Position numbers and translations under genes: made by a program. From the NCBI RefSeq assembly GCF_900106695.1, contig NZ_FNMZ01000007.1, positions 62,001 through 126,000 on the forward strand: 64,000 bases of DNA, in the 5' to 3' direction. Below the pieces are notes generated by a model, which saw only the letters and a list, made by a program, of their open reading frames with translations, had not been told where the DNA came from and did not search any database. Below are positions 45,024 through 54,442 of this stretch, piece by piece. This DNA comes from Albimonas donghaensis (GTDB lineage: Bacteria; Pseudomonadota; Alphaproteobacteria; Rhodobacterales; Rhodobacteraceae). The first letter of the stretch is position 1; every line of letters starts with the position of its first letter.

Positions 45024-46307
45024 ATGTTCCGTCTGCTGTTCTGGCTGATCGTGCTCGTCGTCGTCATCGGCCCGATCGCCTTCGTGATCGCGGCGTTCGA
45101 ACCGGCGCCGGAACTGCCGCCCTCGGCCGCGCTCCGACAGGACCAGGCCCGCCAGTCCAAGGCCCTGATCAAGCGCGCCCGCGAGGTCGCGGGGGGCGAG
45201 GGCGCGCGCAGCCTGTCGGCCACCTCCGCCGAGCTCGACGGCCTGATCGCCTCCGCCGCCCGGGTCGCGCCCAGCCTGCGCGGCGTCACGCAGATCTCCT
45301 CCGACGGCATGACCGTCGCGCTCTCCGCCCAGCCGCCGCTTCTGGACGCGCTGGGCTGGATCAACTTCCGCGCCGAGATCGCGCCCTCCGAGACCGGTCT
45401 CGACGTGCAGGCGCTGCGGCTCGGGCGCATGGCGCTGCCGCCGTCGGTCACGCTCAAGGTCCTGCAATGGGTCGGGGACCTGGTCTCCGACGTGCCGATG
45501 GGCACGCTGCTGTTCTCCTCCATCGAAGGGGTGCGCACCACGCCGGGCACGGTCACGGTGGCCGTGGATGCGGGCGCAGGCGGCGAGGACTCGCTGTTGT
45601 CCCGGGTGATGGACGGCGTGCGCGACGCGGCCGGAATCTCCGACAGCGCCGACATCGCCCGGCATTACGACGCCATCGCCGCGGCCGCGGCCTCCGGCGC
45701 GCTGCCCGCCCGGGGCGAGCTGGACGCCTGGCTGGCCTTCGCGGTGAACAGCGCCCGCCAGGCCGCCGGCGACGATCCCGGCGCGGCCGAGCGCGAGCTG
45801 CGCGCCGCGGTCTCGGCGCTGGCCGCGATCTGCGCCACGCGCGGCGCCATCGAGACGGTGACCGGCGGCTTCGACTCCGCCGAGGCGGGCGCGCGCTGCA
45901 AGGACGTGAGCCTTCTGGGCCGCTCGGACCTTCGCAAGCACTTCCTGCTGTCGGCCGCATTCCAGATGGCCGGCGGCTCGGCGGTGTCCTTCGGGGCCGG
46001 CGAGGTCAAGGAGCTGGTCGACGGCTCCGGCGGCGGCTCCGGCTACAGCTTCGACGACGTGGCCGCGGATCGGGCGGGCATCCGCTGGGCGGAGGCGGCG
46101 GCGGAGGCCGCGCCGGACGGGCTGGCGGCGCTGGCCGAGGCCTCGGCCTCCGTGCGCAACTGGATGCCGTCGATCGAGGGCCTGCCCTCCTTCATGCAGA
46201 TGTCGGAATTCAAGGCGAAGTTCGGCGAGGTCGACAGCCCCGCCTACAAGGCGCAGATCGAGGCGATCGACCGCCGCATCGACGCCCTGCCCCTGCACGC
46301 CGACTGA
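45024..46307 (+). CDS. Conserved membrane-anchored protein of unknown function
   Basis: 427 residues. One N-terminal membrane segment (MFRLLFWLIVLVVVIGPIAFV) serves as a signal anchor, and the rest should be periplasmic. Residues 80-160 are strand-rich (VTQISSDGMTVALSAQPP). The C-terminal part is helical, with a run DLRKHFLLSAAFQMAGGSAV, then GSGYSFDDVAADRAGIRWAE, that I have seen in uncharacterised proteins of Pseudomonas and Vibrio; I cannot give a family name. GGAGG lies 11 bases upstream of the ATG. A GC-rich hairpin follows the stop. Confidence 0.8.
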   Translation: MFRLLFWLIVLVVVIGPIAFVIAAFEPAPELPPSAALRQDQARQSKALIKRAREVAGGEGARSLSATSAELDGLIASAARVAPSLRGVTQISSDGMTVALSAQPPLLDALGWINFRAEIAPSETGLDVQALRLGRMALPPSVTLKVLQWVGDLVSDVPMGTLLFSSIEGVRTTPGTVTVAVDAGAGGEDSLLSRVMDGVRDAAGISDSADIARHYDAIAAAAASGALPARGELDAWLAFAVNSARQAAGDDPGAAERELRAAVSALAAICATRGAIETVTGGFDSAEAGARCKDVSLLGRSDLRKHFLLSAAFQMAGGSAVSFGAGEVKELVDGSGGGSGYSFDDVAADRAGIRWAEAAAEAAPDGLAALAEASASVRNWMPSIEGLPSFMQMSEFKAKFGEVDSPAYKAQIEAIDRRIDALPLHAD

Positions 46308-46643
46308 GCCGCGTCGCGGGAACGGGCGCCCCCGACGCCGGGGGGGGCGCCCCTCGCCCTGCCCTGCGCCGCGCCCGGCGAGGGCGCTGTCGGTGATCGA
46401 CGACGGGCGGTTGCAATCGGTCCTCGTCTGGTATCTCTAATTGTCCGAAACGATCCGCGGCGGCGCCTGATCCTGCGCCGCGTCCCGGAGATCGGGTTCG
46501 AGGCCGGCCGGACACGCCGGGACGCCTGCGGCGCCCCGCGGCCGTTCGCGCCCTTGCCGCGCCGCGTCATATGCGCCAAGAGCCGCGCAACCGACGGCGC
46601 CAAGGGCGCCCGCGCCCCCTATACACGTCCGGAAACCCGTCTC
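46308..46643. other. Intergenic region upstream of typA
   Basis: 336 bases. Just after the upstream gene is a hairpin, GGGCGCCCCC (46324-46333) pairing with the G/C run at 46341-46351, a probable terminator with no T run. Further on, GGTATCTCTAATTG (about 46430) is the only AT-richer stretch and could belong to the typA promoter. No gene is seen. Confidence 0.45.
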
Positions 46644-48473
46644 ATGGATCTTCGCAACATCGCGATCATCGCGCATGTCGACCACGGCAAAACCACGCTC
46701 GTCGACGCGCTTCTCCGCCAGTCCGGCTCGTTCCGGGAAAACCAGGCCGTCGCCGAACGCGCCATGGATTCCAACGACCTGGAGCGTGAGCGCGGCATCA
46801 CCATCCTCGCCAAGGCCACCTCGGTCGAGTTCGAGGGCACGCGCATCAACATCGTCGACACCCCCGGCCACGCCGACTTCGGCGGCGAGGTGGAGCGAAT
46901 CCTCTCCATGGTCGATGGCGCCATCCTGCTGGTCGACGCGGCCGAGGGCCCGATGCCCCAGACCAAGTTCGTCACCGCCAAGGCGCTGGCCCTGGGCCTG
47001 CGGCCCATCGTCGTGCTCAACAAGGTCGACAAGCCCGACGCCGACCCCGATCGCGCGCTGGACGAGGTGTTCGACATGTTCGCCGCGCTCGACGCCGACG
47101 AGCACCAGCTCGACTTCCCCGTGCTCTACGCCTCCGGCCGCTCCGGCTGGGCCGACGATGAGCTCGACGGCCCGCGCGAGGATCTCTCGGCCCTGTTCCG
47201 CAAGGTCATGGCCCATGTCGAGACGCCCAAGCAGGTCGCCAACGCCGACAAGCCGTTCTCCATGCTGGCCACCACGCTGGAAGCCGACCCGTTCCTAGGC
47301 CGCCTGCTGACCGGCCGGATCGAGACCGGGCGCATCGCCGCCGGCACCACCATCAAGGCCCTGCGCGGCGAGACCGGTGAGATCGAGCGCTTCCGCGTCT
47401 CCAAGGTCATGGCCTTCCGCGGCCTGGCCCGCCAGCCCGTCGATTCGGCCGAGGCGGGGGACATCGTGTCCATCGCCGGCCTGTCCAAGGCCACCGTGGC
47501 CGACACCCTGTGCGAGCCCGCGGTGACCGCGCCGATCAAGGCCCAGCCGATCGACCCGCCGACCATCGCGGTGACCTTCTCGATCAACGACTCGCCGCTG
47601 GCGGGCCGTGACGGCGACAAGGTCCAGTCCCGCGTGATCCGCGACCGGCTGATGCGGGAGGCCGAGGGCAACGTCGCCATCCGCATCTCCGACACCGCCG
47701 ACCGCGACGCCTTCGAGGTCGCCGGCCGCGGCGAGCTTCAGCTCGGCGTGCTGATCGAGAACATGCGCCGCGAGGGCTTCGAGCTCTCCGTCTCCCGTCC
47801 CCGGGTGATGATGCGCGAAGAGGACGGCCGCAAGCTGGAGCCGATCGAGGAAGTCACCGTCGACGTGGACGACGAGTTCACCGGCCCGGTGGTCGACAAG
47901 ATGTCCCAGCGCAAGGCCGAGATGACCGAGATGCGTCCCTCGGGCGGCGGCAAGACCCGCATCGTGTTCCACGCCCCCGCGCGCGGCCTGATCGGCTATC
48001 ACGGCGAATTCCTCACCGACACCCGCGGCACCGGCATCATGAACCGGGTGTTCCATAGCTGGGCCGAGTGGAAGGGTCCGATCCCGGGCCGTCGCCACGG
48101 CGTGCTGATTTCCATGGAGAACGGCGATTCGGTGCCCTTCGCCCTGTTCAACCTGGAGGATCGCGGTCGCCTGATCATCGGGTCCGGCGAGCCGGTCTAC
48201 CAGGGCATGATCATCGGCGAGAACGCCCGTCCCGGCGATCTCGACGTGAACCCGCTCAAGGGCAAGAAGCTCACCAACATGCGGGCTTCGGGCAAGGACG
48301 AGGCGGTGATCCTGACCACTCCGCGCCGCTTCACGCTGGAGGAGGCCATCGCCTTCATCGAGCCCGACGAGCTGGTGGAGGTCACGCCCGGAGCGATTCG
48401 CCTCCGCAAGCGCTTCCTCGACCCGCATGAGCGCAAACGCGACGCGCGAGCGGCGAATTCCGCACTCGCCTGA
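46644..48473 (+). CDS. typA: Ribosome-associated GTPase TypA/BipA
   Basis: 609 residues, standard length. GTPase motifs: AHVDHGKTT (P-loop, residues 10-18), RERGIT (switch I), [11 protein letters not shown] (switch II) and NKVDKPDA. Elongation-factor-like domains II and III follow, then the TypA-specific C-terminal domain containing [18 protein letters not shown] and [18 protein letters not shown]. It is an EF-G-like factor that acts on the ribosome under cold, virulence or stress conditions and in 50S assembly. It is apparently monocistronic; a large hairpin lies 27 bases past the stop. Confidence 0.97.
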   Translation: MDLRNIAIIAHVDHGKTTLVDALLRQSGSFRENQAVAERAMDSNDLERERGITILAKATSVEFEGTRINIVDTPGHADFGGEVERILSMVDGAILLVDAAEGPMPQTKFVTAKALALGLRPIVVLNKVDKPDADPDRALDEVFDMFAALDADEHQLDFPVLYASGRSGWADDELDGPREDLSALFRKVMAHVETPKQVANADKPFSMLATTLEADPFLGRLLTGRIETGRIAAGTTIKALRGETGEIERFRVSKVMAFRGLARQPVDSAEAGDIVSIAGLSKATVADTLCEPAVTAPIKAQPIDPPTIAVTFSINDSPLAGRDGDKVQSRVIRDRLMREAEGNVAIRISDTADRDAFEVAGRGELQLGVLIENMRREGFELSVSRPRVMMREEDGRKLEPIEEVTVDVDDEFTGPVVDKMSQRKAEMTEMRPSGGGKTRIVFHAPARGLIGYHGEFLTDTRGTGIMNRVFHSWAEWKGPIPGRRHGVLISMENGDSVPFALFNLEDRGRLIIGSGEPVYQGMIIGENARPGDLDVNPLKGKKLTNMRASGKDEAVILTTPRRFTLEEAIAFIEPDELVEVTPGAIRLRKRFLDPHERKRDARAANSALA

Positions 48474-48500
48474 GGCGAATTTTCGCAAAATGAAACCTAA

Positions 48501-48540
48501 CCGTGGGTTTTTTCGCGCTGCAGCGCAAAACAACCCACGG
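48501..48540. terminator. 40-nt inverted repeat between typA and the XRE gene
   Basis: Outer arms CCGTGGGTT (48501-48509) and AACCCACGG (48532-48540) enclose an inner palindrome GCGCTGCAGCGC flanked by T and A runs, so nearly the whole 40 bases folds into one hairpin in either orientation. It may terminate typA, but it has no U tail and could equally be an operator or RNA element upstream of the XRE gene. Confidence 0.5.
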
Positions 48541-48710
48541 TGTTGCATTGTGCGCAGCTGCACATTGTTGCTAGACTTCCAAATGGCGTAACAACGTCCG
48601 GGCGGCCGCCTCGCGTATCCAGGCCTCCGCAAGCGCGTCGTCAGAACGTGTGCATGCGGACCATCCCGGAGCGGCGGAAGAGTCCGTGTGCAGTCAGGAG
48701 CAACAAGCAG

Positions 48711-49091
48711 ATGAAGCATCCCGTAGACGCTCACGTCGGGAAACGTGTGCGGCACCGGCGCTGGATGATGGGCATGACCCAGCAGCAGCTCGGGGATCTG
48801 GTGGGCATCAAGTTTCAGCAGATCCAGAAATATGAGACCGGCATGAACCGGATCAGCGCCTCGCGGTTGTGGGATATCGCGAAGTCGCTGGAGGTTCCGA
48901 TCAGCTACTTCTTCGAGGGGCTCGACGCCGAGTCGATCGAGGAAGCGGGCATGGACGCAGACTCCAGCGCCCGTGGGGATCTGCTCGCCGACAAGGAAGC
49001 GCTCGAACTGGTGCGCTCCTATTACGCGATCCCCGAGAACCAGCGCCGTCGCCTGTTCGACCTCGCCCGGGTTCTGAGCGAAGCCGCCTGA
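48711..49091 (+). CDS. XRE-family helix-turn-helix transcriptional regulator
   Basis: 126 residues from an ATG with AGGAG 10 bases upstream. The HTH reads VGKRVRHRRWMMGMTQQQLG then IKFQQIQKYETGMNRISASR, the Cro/CI-like fold, in the N-terminal two-thirds. The C-terminal part (DKEALELVRSYYAIPENQRR RLFDLARVL) is the conserved helix seen in alphaproteobacterial regulators of this size. The target is unknown. It is followed by hisN on the same strand, a pairing often seen in Rhodobacterales, with a terminator between them. Confidence 0.93.
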   Translation: MKHPVDAHVGKRVRHRRWMMGMTQQQLGDLVGIKFQQIQKYETGMNRISASRLWDIAKSLEVPISYFFEGLDAESIEEAGMDADSSARGDLLADKEALELVRSYYAIPENQRRRLFDLARVLSEAA

Positions 49092-49114
49092 TCAGCGGTT
49101 GCGATGCGTCCTGT

Positions 49115-49140
49115 GTGGCCGGGCCTTTGCGCCCGGCCAC
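49115..49140 (+). terminator. Hairpin terminator after the XRE gene
   Basis: A 10-bp perfect stem (49115-49124 with 49131-49140, GTGGCCGGGC/GCCCGGCCAC) with loop CTTTGC, 24 bases after the stop codon. Confidence 0.7.
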
Positions 49141-49213
49141 CGGACCCGCTAGGTTTCCGGCCTTCCCCGGCTGACGCGGCTGCGCCGCGCGCCGCATCGC
49201 GCCCGGATCCGAC

Positions 49214-50056
49214 ATGACCTCCGAACACCGTTCCGACGCCGGCCCCCTTCCCGGGGAGACCGCAGACCCCGCGCTGACCTCGGCGCTGGCCGCGGCCCAT
49301 CGCGCCGCCGACGCGGCGCGTCCCGCCATCCTCTCCCTCTTCCGGGCCGAGGGGCTCGCCGCCGACAACAAGGCCGGTCCCGGCGCCTTCGATCCGGTGA
49401 CCGAGGCCGACCGCGCCGCCGAGGCCGCGATCCGCGAGGTGCTGGCCTCCGAACGCCCCGCCGACGGCGTGCTGGGGGAGGAGGCCGCGGCCACCGCCTC
49501 GTCCTCCGGGCTGACCTGGGTGGTGGACCCGATCGACGGCACCCGCGCCTTCCTGGTCGGCGCGCCCACCTGGGGCGTGCTGATCGGGCTCAATGACGGA
49601 ACCCGGCCGGTGCTGGGGGTGATGGATCAGCCCTGGACGCGGGAACGCTTCTGGGGCGACGGCGCCGCCGCCTGGCACGCCCGCGACGGGGAGGCCCCGC
49701 GCCGCCTGCGCGCCCGGGCGCCCGTCCCGCTCTGCGAAGCGCGGCTCTGCTCCACCTTCCCAGAAGTGGGGACGGAGGCCGAGCGCGCGGCGTTCGAACA
49801 GGTGCGCGACCGCGTGCGCCTGACCCGCTACGGGCTCGACTGCACCGGCTACGCGCTGGTGGCGGCGGGGGGGGTGGACCTGGTGGTGGAGGCGGGCCTG
49901 CAGGCCTATGACATCCAGGCCCTGATCCCGATCATCGAAGGGGCCGGCGGCGTGGTCACCACCTGGGACGGCGGCGACCCGCAGCAGGGCGGCCGCATCC
50001 TCGCCGCCGCCAACCCGCAGATCCACGCCGAAGCGCTCGCGATTCTCAACGCCTGA
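49214..50056 (+). CDS. hisN: Histidinol-phosphatase, inositol monophosphatase family
   Basis: 280 residues. Metal-binding motifs of the family: DPVTEADRAAE, VLGEEAA (Glu-Glu), WVVDPIDGTRAF (DPxDGT) and YDIQALIPIIEGAGGVVTTW (the WD/DxxA site with Asp-Ile in place of Trp-Asp). The DPIDGTRAF and YDIQALIPII variants are characteristic of HisN-type histidinol phosphatases, which catalyse the penultimate step of histidine synthesis in alphaproteobacteria. General inositol-monophosphatase activity is the alternative. Confidence 0.88.
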   Translation: MTSEHRSDAGPLPGETADPALTSALAAAHRAADAARPAILSLFRAEGLAADNKAGPGAFDPVTEADRAAEAAIREVLASERPADGVLGEEAAATASSSGLTWVVDPIDGTRAFLVGAPTWGVLIGLNDGTRPVLGVMDQPWTRERFWGDGAAAWHARDGEAPRRLRARAPVPLCEARLCSTFPEVGTEAERAAFEQVRDRVRLTRYGLDCTGYALVAAGGVDLVVEAGLQAYDIQALIPIIEGAGGVVTTWDGGDPQQGGRILAAANPQIHAEALAILNA

Positions 50057-50110
50057 GCCGCAGGGCGCGCCCCCGTCCGCAACGCGGCGCGGCGCGGCGC
50101 GCGCCCCGGC

Positions 50111-51466
50111 CTACAGGCTCATCAGGTCGTTGAAGGTCACCAGCACCATCAGCCCCAATACCAGGGCGAGGCCGACGCCGGTCGCGGCCTCCGTCGCGCG
50201 GTCGCCCAGCGGCCGGCCGCGCACCGCCTCGAAGGCGTAGAACATCAGGTGCCCGCCATCGAGCACCGGGATCGGGAACAGGTTGATCATCCCGATCGAG
50301 GTCGAGATCATCGCGATCATGCCGAGGAACGCCACGATCCCCGCCCCCGCCGCGTCGCCCGACAGGGAGGCGATGCGGATCGGGCCGCCCAGGCCGGAAC
50401 TGTCCGCCTCCCCCCCGATGATCGCGCCCACATAGGCCAGCGAGGAATGGATCACCTGCCAGGTGCGGGTCACGCCATTGCCCAGCGCCTGCCCGACGCC
50501 GGGCGTCACCACTTCGGGCGCGATCAGCGGCACGGCGGAGACGCCGATCAGCGGCCGCATCTCGATCCCGCCATCGGCCGAGGGCACCGGGTTGAGCTTG
50601 GGGGTCAGCGTGACCTCGCGCCGGGCGCCGTCCGCGCCCTCGACCACCAACGCCACCGAGGCGCCGTCGGAGCCGAAGACCACCCGCTGCAGATCGCTGA
50701 AGGCCCCGACCGGCCGCCCGTCGGCCTGCACGATGCGGTCGCCGGCCATCAGCCCGGCCTCCTCCGCCGGGCTCGCCGGCGCCACGGAGCCGACCAGCGG
50801 CGGGATCGCCGGGCCGGTCTCCAGCGTCATCTCGCGCCCGTCGCGGCGCAGGTCCACGGGGAACAGCGACCGCCCCGGCTCGGCCGTGCTGGCCGCGTCA
50901 TAGGCCTTGGAAATGTCGACGAACGTGGTGACCTCGGTCCCGGCCACGGCCAGGATCTCGTCGCCCGGACGCAGGGGGAAGGTCTCCGCCCCCTGGGCCT
51001 GCGAGGCGCCGAGCACCGGGCGTTCCGACCCCACGCCGAGCGCCATGGTCAGGCCGGCATAGATCAGGATCGACAGGATGAAGTTGAAGCCCGGCCCCGC
51101 CGCCACCGCCAGCGCGCGCTTCCACAGGGCCGCGCCGGGGAAGGAACGGGCGCGCGTCGCGTCGTCCATCGCCTCCATCCCCGCGGTGTCGGCGCGCGCG
51201 GAGGCCGCGTCGCCGTCGCCCACGAATTTCACGTAGCCGCCCAGCGGCAGCACCGCCAGCCGCCAGCGGGTGCCGCGGCGGTCGTTCCAGCCCCAGATCT
51301 CCTTGCCGAAGCCGATCGAGAACACCTCGGCGTCGATCCCGCACCAGCGCGCCACGATGTAATGGCCGAACTCGTGCACCGACACGACCACGCCCAGAAC
51401 CACGAGGAACGAGGCGATCGAGCCGGCCACGCCCCCGACCTGGGTCATCAATGCGAACGCGTCCAT
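50111..51466 (-). CDS. rseP: RIP metalloprotease RseP (site-2 protease)
   Basis: 451 residues from the ATG at 51466, GGAGG 7 bases upstream. The zinc motif VHEFGH is in the first TM, a PDZ pair follows (RPGDEILAVAGTEVTTFV; AGLMAGDRIVQADGRPVG), and the second catalytic motif LFPIPVLDGGHLMFY provides the metal-binding Asp. It cleaves anti-sigma factors and remnant signal peptides within the inner membrane. It is last in the dxr-rseP group; the usual next gene, bamA, is absent here and hisN is convergent instead. Confidence 0.96.
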   Translation of the reverse strand: MDAFALMTQVGGVAGSIASFLVVLGVVVSVHEFGHYIVARWCGIDAEVFSIGFGKEIWGWNDRRGTRWRLAVLPLGGYVKFVGDGDAASARADTAGMEAMDDATRARSFPGAALWKRALAVAAGPGFNFILSILIYAGLTMALGVGSERPVLGASQAQGAETFPLRPGDEILAVAGTEVTTFVDISKAYDAASTAEPGRSLFPVDLRRDGREMTLETGPAIPPLVGSVAPASPAEEAGLMAGDRIVQADGRPVGAFSDLQRVVFGSDGASVALVVEGADGARREVTLTPKLNPVPSADGGIEMRPLIGVSAVPLIAPEVVTPGVGQALGNGVTRTWQVIHSSLAYVGAIIGGEADSSGLGGPIRIASLSGDAAGAGIVAFLGMIAMISTSIGMINLFPIPVLDGGHLMFYAFEAVRGRPLGDRATEAATGVGLALVLGLMVLVTFNDLMSL

Positions 51467-51531
51467 ATGGGACCTCCGGATCGCCGGCCGCGCCCGTTCT
51501 GGACCGCGCGCCGGAATGAACAGTTGTTGAT

Positions 51532-52755
51532 CTAGGCGAGAACGCCGCCATTTCCCAGCCGCGCGTGATCCCGCGCGATCACGGCCTCCGCTTCGGCCCG
51601 CGCGGCCTCGTCCATCGCGAAGACGGCGCCGAGATCCCGCGCCGGCGCGAAGGGGGCGAGCCGCGCCAGCGTCGCCTCCACCACGCGCGCCATGTCGAGG
51701 AAGCCTATGCGCGCCTCCATGAACGCTTCCAACGCGGCCTCCTTGGCGGCGTTGAGCGCGCAGCCCGCGAGCCCTCCGGCCTCCATCGCCTCGCGCGCCA
51801 GGCGCAGGGCGGGAAAGCGGGTCTCGTCGGGCGCGAGAAAATCGAGCCGGGAGAGCGCGGCGAAGTCCAGCCGCTCCACCGGCAGCGCACGGCGCTCGGG
51901 CCAGTTCCAGGCGTATCCGATGGCGTGGCGCATGTCCGGCGCGCCCAGCTGCGCCAGCACGGAGCCGTCGGCATAGCCCACCATCGAATGCACCACCGAC
52001 TGCGGATGCACCAGCACCTCCACCTGCGAGGGCGCCAGACCGAAGAGGTGCCTGGCCTCGATCATCTCCAGCGCCTTGTTGAACATCGAGGCGCTGTCGA
52101 CCGAGATCCGGGCGCCCATGTCCCAATTGGGGTGCGCGACCGCCTCGCGCAACGTGGCGCGGGACATGCGGTCGGCCGACCAGTCGCGGAACGGCCCGCC
52201 CGAGGCGGTCAGGATGATCCGGTCCAGCGCCGGGCGCTGCGCGGGATCGAGCACCTGGAAGATGGCGTTATGCTCGCTGTCCACCGGCAGAAGGGTGGCG
52301 CCGGCGCGGGCGATCTCGGCCAGGAACAGGTCGCCGGCGGAGACGAGGCATTCCTTGTTGGCCAGCGCCACGGTCCCGCCCTGCGCCGCGGCGGCGAGCG
52401 TGGGGGCGAGGCCGGCGGCGCCCACGATGGCGGCCATGCACCAGTCGGCGGGGCGGGCGGCGGCCTCGACGATGGCGTCGGGACCGGCGGCGGCCTCGAC
52501 GCCCGAGCCGGCCAGCGCGTCCTTCAGCTCGGCGTAGCGGGCGGGGTCGGCGGTCACCGCCAGCTCGGCGCGGAATTCGCGGGCGGCGGCGGCGAGCCCG
52601 GCGATGTTGCCGTTGCCGGTGAGCGCGACGACCTGCGGGACCGGCCCGCCATCCCCCGCCGCGTGGCGCAGGATGTCGAGCGTGGACGCGCCGATGGAGC
52701 CGGTGGCCCCCAGCACCGTCACCCGGCGGGGGGCGGGTCCCGCAGGGCTCACCAT
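51532..52755 (-). CDS. dxr: 1-deoxy-D-xylulose-5-phosphate reductoisomerase
   Basis: 407 residues. The NADPH-binding start RRVTVLGATGSIGASTLDIL, then LANKECLVSAGDLF and the catalytic/metal segment PVDSEHNAIFQ, followed by LTASGGPFRDWS, HPNWDMGARISVDSASMFNK and EVLVHPQSVVHSMV, are all diagnostic. It converts DXP to MEP in the non-mevalonate isoprenoid pathway, upstream of the UppS substrate made from the same pool. Its start overlaps the cdsA stop (ATGGTGA), so the two are translationally coupled. Confidence 0.97.
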   Translation of the reverse strand: MVSPAGPAPRRVTVLGATGSIGASTLDILRHAAGDGGPVPQVVALTGNGNIAGLAAAAREFRAELAVTADPARYAELKDALAGSGVEAAAGPDAIVEAAARPADWCMAAIVGAAGLAPTLAAAAQGGTVALANKECLVSAGDLFLAEIARAGATLLPVDSEHNAIFQVLDPAQRPALDRIILTASGGPFRDWSADRMSRATLREAVAHPNWDMGARISVDSASMFNKALEMIEARHLFGLAPSQVEVLVHPQSVVHSMVGYADGSVLAQLGAPDMRHAIGYAWNWPERRALPVERLDFAALSRLDFLAPDETRFPALRLAREAMEAGGLAGCALNAAKEAALEAFMEARIGFLDMARVVEATLARLAPFAPARDLGAVFAMDEAARAEAEAVIARDHARLGNGGVLA

Positions 52756-53597
52756 ATGAACACCGACTGGCCGAGCAGGAAGGACACCAGCGCCGCCACC
52801 ATGCCCGCGGCCAGCAGCCCGTCCATCCGGTCCAGAAGCCCGCCATGGCCGGGGATCAGGTTGGAGCTGTCCTTGACCCCGCAGCGCCGTTTCAGCGCGC
52901 TTTCGGCCAGGTCTCCGCCCTGCGCCACCACCGCCATGACGGCGGAGACCAGCGCGACTTCGTGGAACAGGGTGCCGGAAGTGGCGGACGAGAACACCGC
53001 CCCCACCACGATGGCGAAGGCCATGCCGCCGCCGAGCCCGGCCCAGGTCTTGCCCGGCGACACCGCGGGCCAGAGCTTCGGCCCCCCGATCGCGCGCCCG
53101 GCGAAATAGCCGCCGATATCCGTGGCCACGACCGTCAGCGCCACCCAGAGCACCGCCTCCCAGCCATAGAGATCATCGTCCCGCAGCCCGACCAGCGCCG
53201 CGCAGGCGATCGCGACATAGACGGTCCCGATCAGCGCCGTGAAGCGGGCCAGGCGCGCCTCGCTCCGGGTCATCACCGCGAGCGGGATCAGGCACAGCGC
53301 CAGCCAGCCCAGCCCGTAGCGATAGCTCAGCGCCTGGGTCAGCAGGCAGGCCCCGGCCCCGGCCGCGCCCATCAGCCAGCCCGCCAGGTCGAACTCGCCG
53401 GCGGTCATGCGGCGCAGCTCCCACCCCATGCCGGCGGCGATCAGGGCGGCGAGCGGCGCGAAGGCCCAGTCCCCGACCCCGACCGCGGCGATGGCCACCA
53501 CGGACATGGCCAGCGCGGTCAGCGTGCGCTGGCGCAGATCGGCGAAGCCGCCCTTGCGGGGGCCGCGCCCGGCATCGGCGGGCTCGCCAGGTTCCAT
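52749..53597 (-). CDS. cdsA: Phosphatidate cytidylyltransferase
   Basis: 282 residues, multi-spanning. The CDP-diglyceride synthase signature is present at the C-terminus: SALKRRCGVKDSSNLIPGHG then GLLDRMDGL. Several TM segments (WAFAPLAALIAAGMGWEL; LGWLALCLIPLAV; VLWVALTVVATDIGGYFA) agree. It makes CDP-diacylglycerol for phospholipid synthesis. It starts six bases after the uppS stop and overlaps dxr at its end. Confidence 0.94.
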   Translation of the reverse strand: MEPGEPADAGRGPRKGGFADLRQRTLTALAMSVVAIAAVGVGDWAFAPLAALIAAGMGWELRRMTAGEFDLAGWLMGAAGAGACLLTQALSYRYGLGWLALCLIPLAVMTRSEARLARFTALIGTVYVAIACAALVGLRDDDLYGWEAVLWVALTVVATDIGGYFAGRAIGGPKLWPAVSPGKTWAGLGGGMAFAIVVGAVFSSATSGTLFHEVALVSAVMAVVAQGGDLAESALKRRCGVKDSSNLIPGHGGLLDRMDGLLAAGMVAALVSFLLGQSVFIW

Positions 53598-53602
53598 GAC
53601 GA

Positions 53603-54370
53603 TCAGTCGGCCGCGCCGAAGCGGCGGTTGCGCGCCCCGAAAGCGGCGCAGGCGCGCGCGAAAAGCTCCGGCGTGAAATCGGGCCAGGTCTCGGGCACGA
53701 AGGCGTATTCGGCATAGGCCGACTGCCAGGGCAGGAAATTCGAGGTCCGCATCTCCCCCGACGTGCGGATCACCAGGTCCGGATCCGGCAGCTCCCGCGT
53801 GTCCAGCGCGGCGGAGAAGGCGTCGGCGTCCAGCGCCTCGGGCGCCAGGCGGCCGGCGGCGATCTCGGCGGCCAGCCGGCGCACGGCGCCGAGGATCTCG
53901 TCCCGCCCGCCATAGTTGATGGCGATGGTCAGGTTGAGCCGGTCATTGCTCTCGGTCGAGGCTTCCAGCCGGCCCATCTGCTCGGCCAGGTCGCGGTTCA
54001 GGCGCGTCCGGTCGCCGATGAAGCGCACGCGGGCGCCCCGGCGCTTGAGCTCCTTGCCCTCGCGCCGGATGTAGATGGAGAACAGCTCCATCAACCCCTG
54101 CACCTCTTCGGAGGAGCGTTTCCAGTTCTCGGTCGAGAAGGCGTAGAGCGTCAGATAGGACACGCCCGAATCCGGCGCGGCCTCGACGATGCGGCGCACG
54201 ACCTCCGCCCCGCGCCGGTGACCGGCGAGGCGGGGCAGCCCGCGGGATTTCGCCCAGCGGCCGTTGCCGTCCATGATGACCGCCACATGACGCGGGCGGC
54301 CGGCCCCGTCCCCATGCGTCGTGACCGCTGCGGCGGCCTCGGTCGCGGGGGCGGGCGAGGAATTGAACAT
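53603..54370 (-). CDS. uppS: Isoprenyl transferase (undecaprenyl-diphosphate synthase)
   Basis: 255 residues. The diphosphate-binding motif VAVIMDGNGRWAKSRGLPR at about residues 29-47, LYAFSTENWKRS, the substrate segment INYGGRDEIL and the terminal RTSGEMRTSNFLPWQSAYAE are those of cis-prenyltransferases. It supplies the lipid carrier for peptidoglycan and LPS. AGGAG precedes the ATG. It sits in the classical frr-uppS-cdsA-dxr order. Confidence 0.96.
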   Translation of the reverse strand: MFNSSPAPATEAAAAVTTHGDGAGRPRHVAVIMDGNGRWAKSRGLPRLAGHRRGAEVVRRIVEAAPDSGVSYLTLYAFSTENWKRSSEEVQGLMELFSIYIRREGKELKRRGARVRFIGDRTRLNRDLAEQMGRLEASTESNDRLNLTIAINYGGRDEILGAVRRLAAEIAAGRLAPEALDADAFSAALDTRELPDPDLVIRTSGEMRTSNFLPWQSAYAEYAFVPETWPDFTPELFARACAAFGARNRRFGAAD

Positions 54371-54442
54371 TCGCGTCTCCTGTCGGCGCGTTCGGGCGCC
54401 GGCGGCCTGGCCCTCCGGCGCGCCCTGCGCGCGCCGAGGGGA

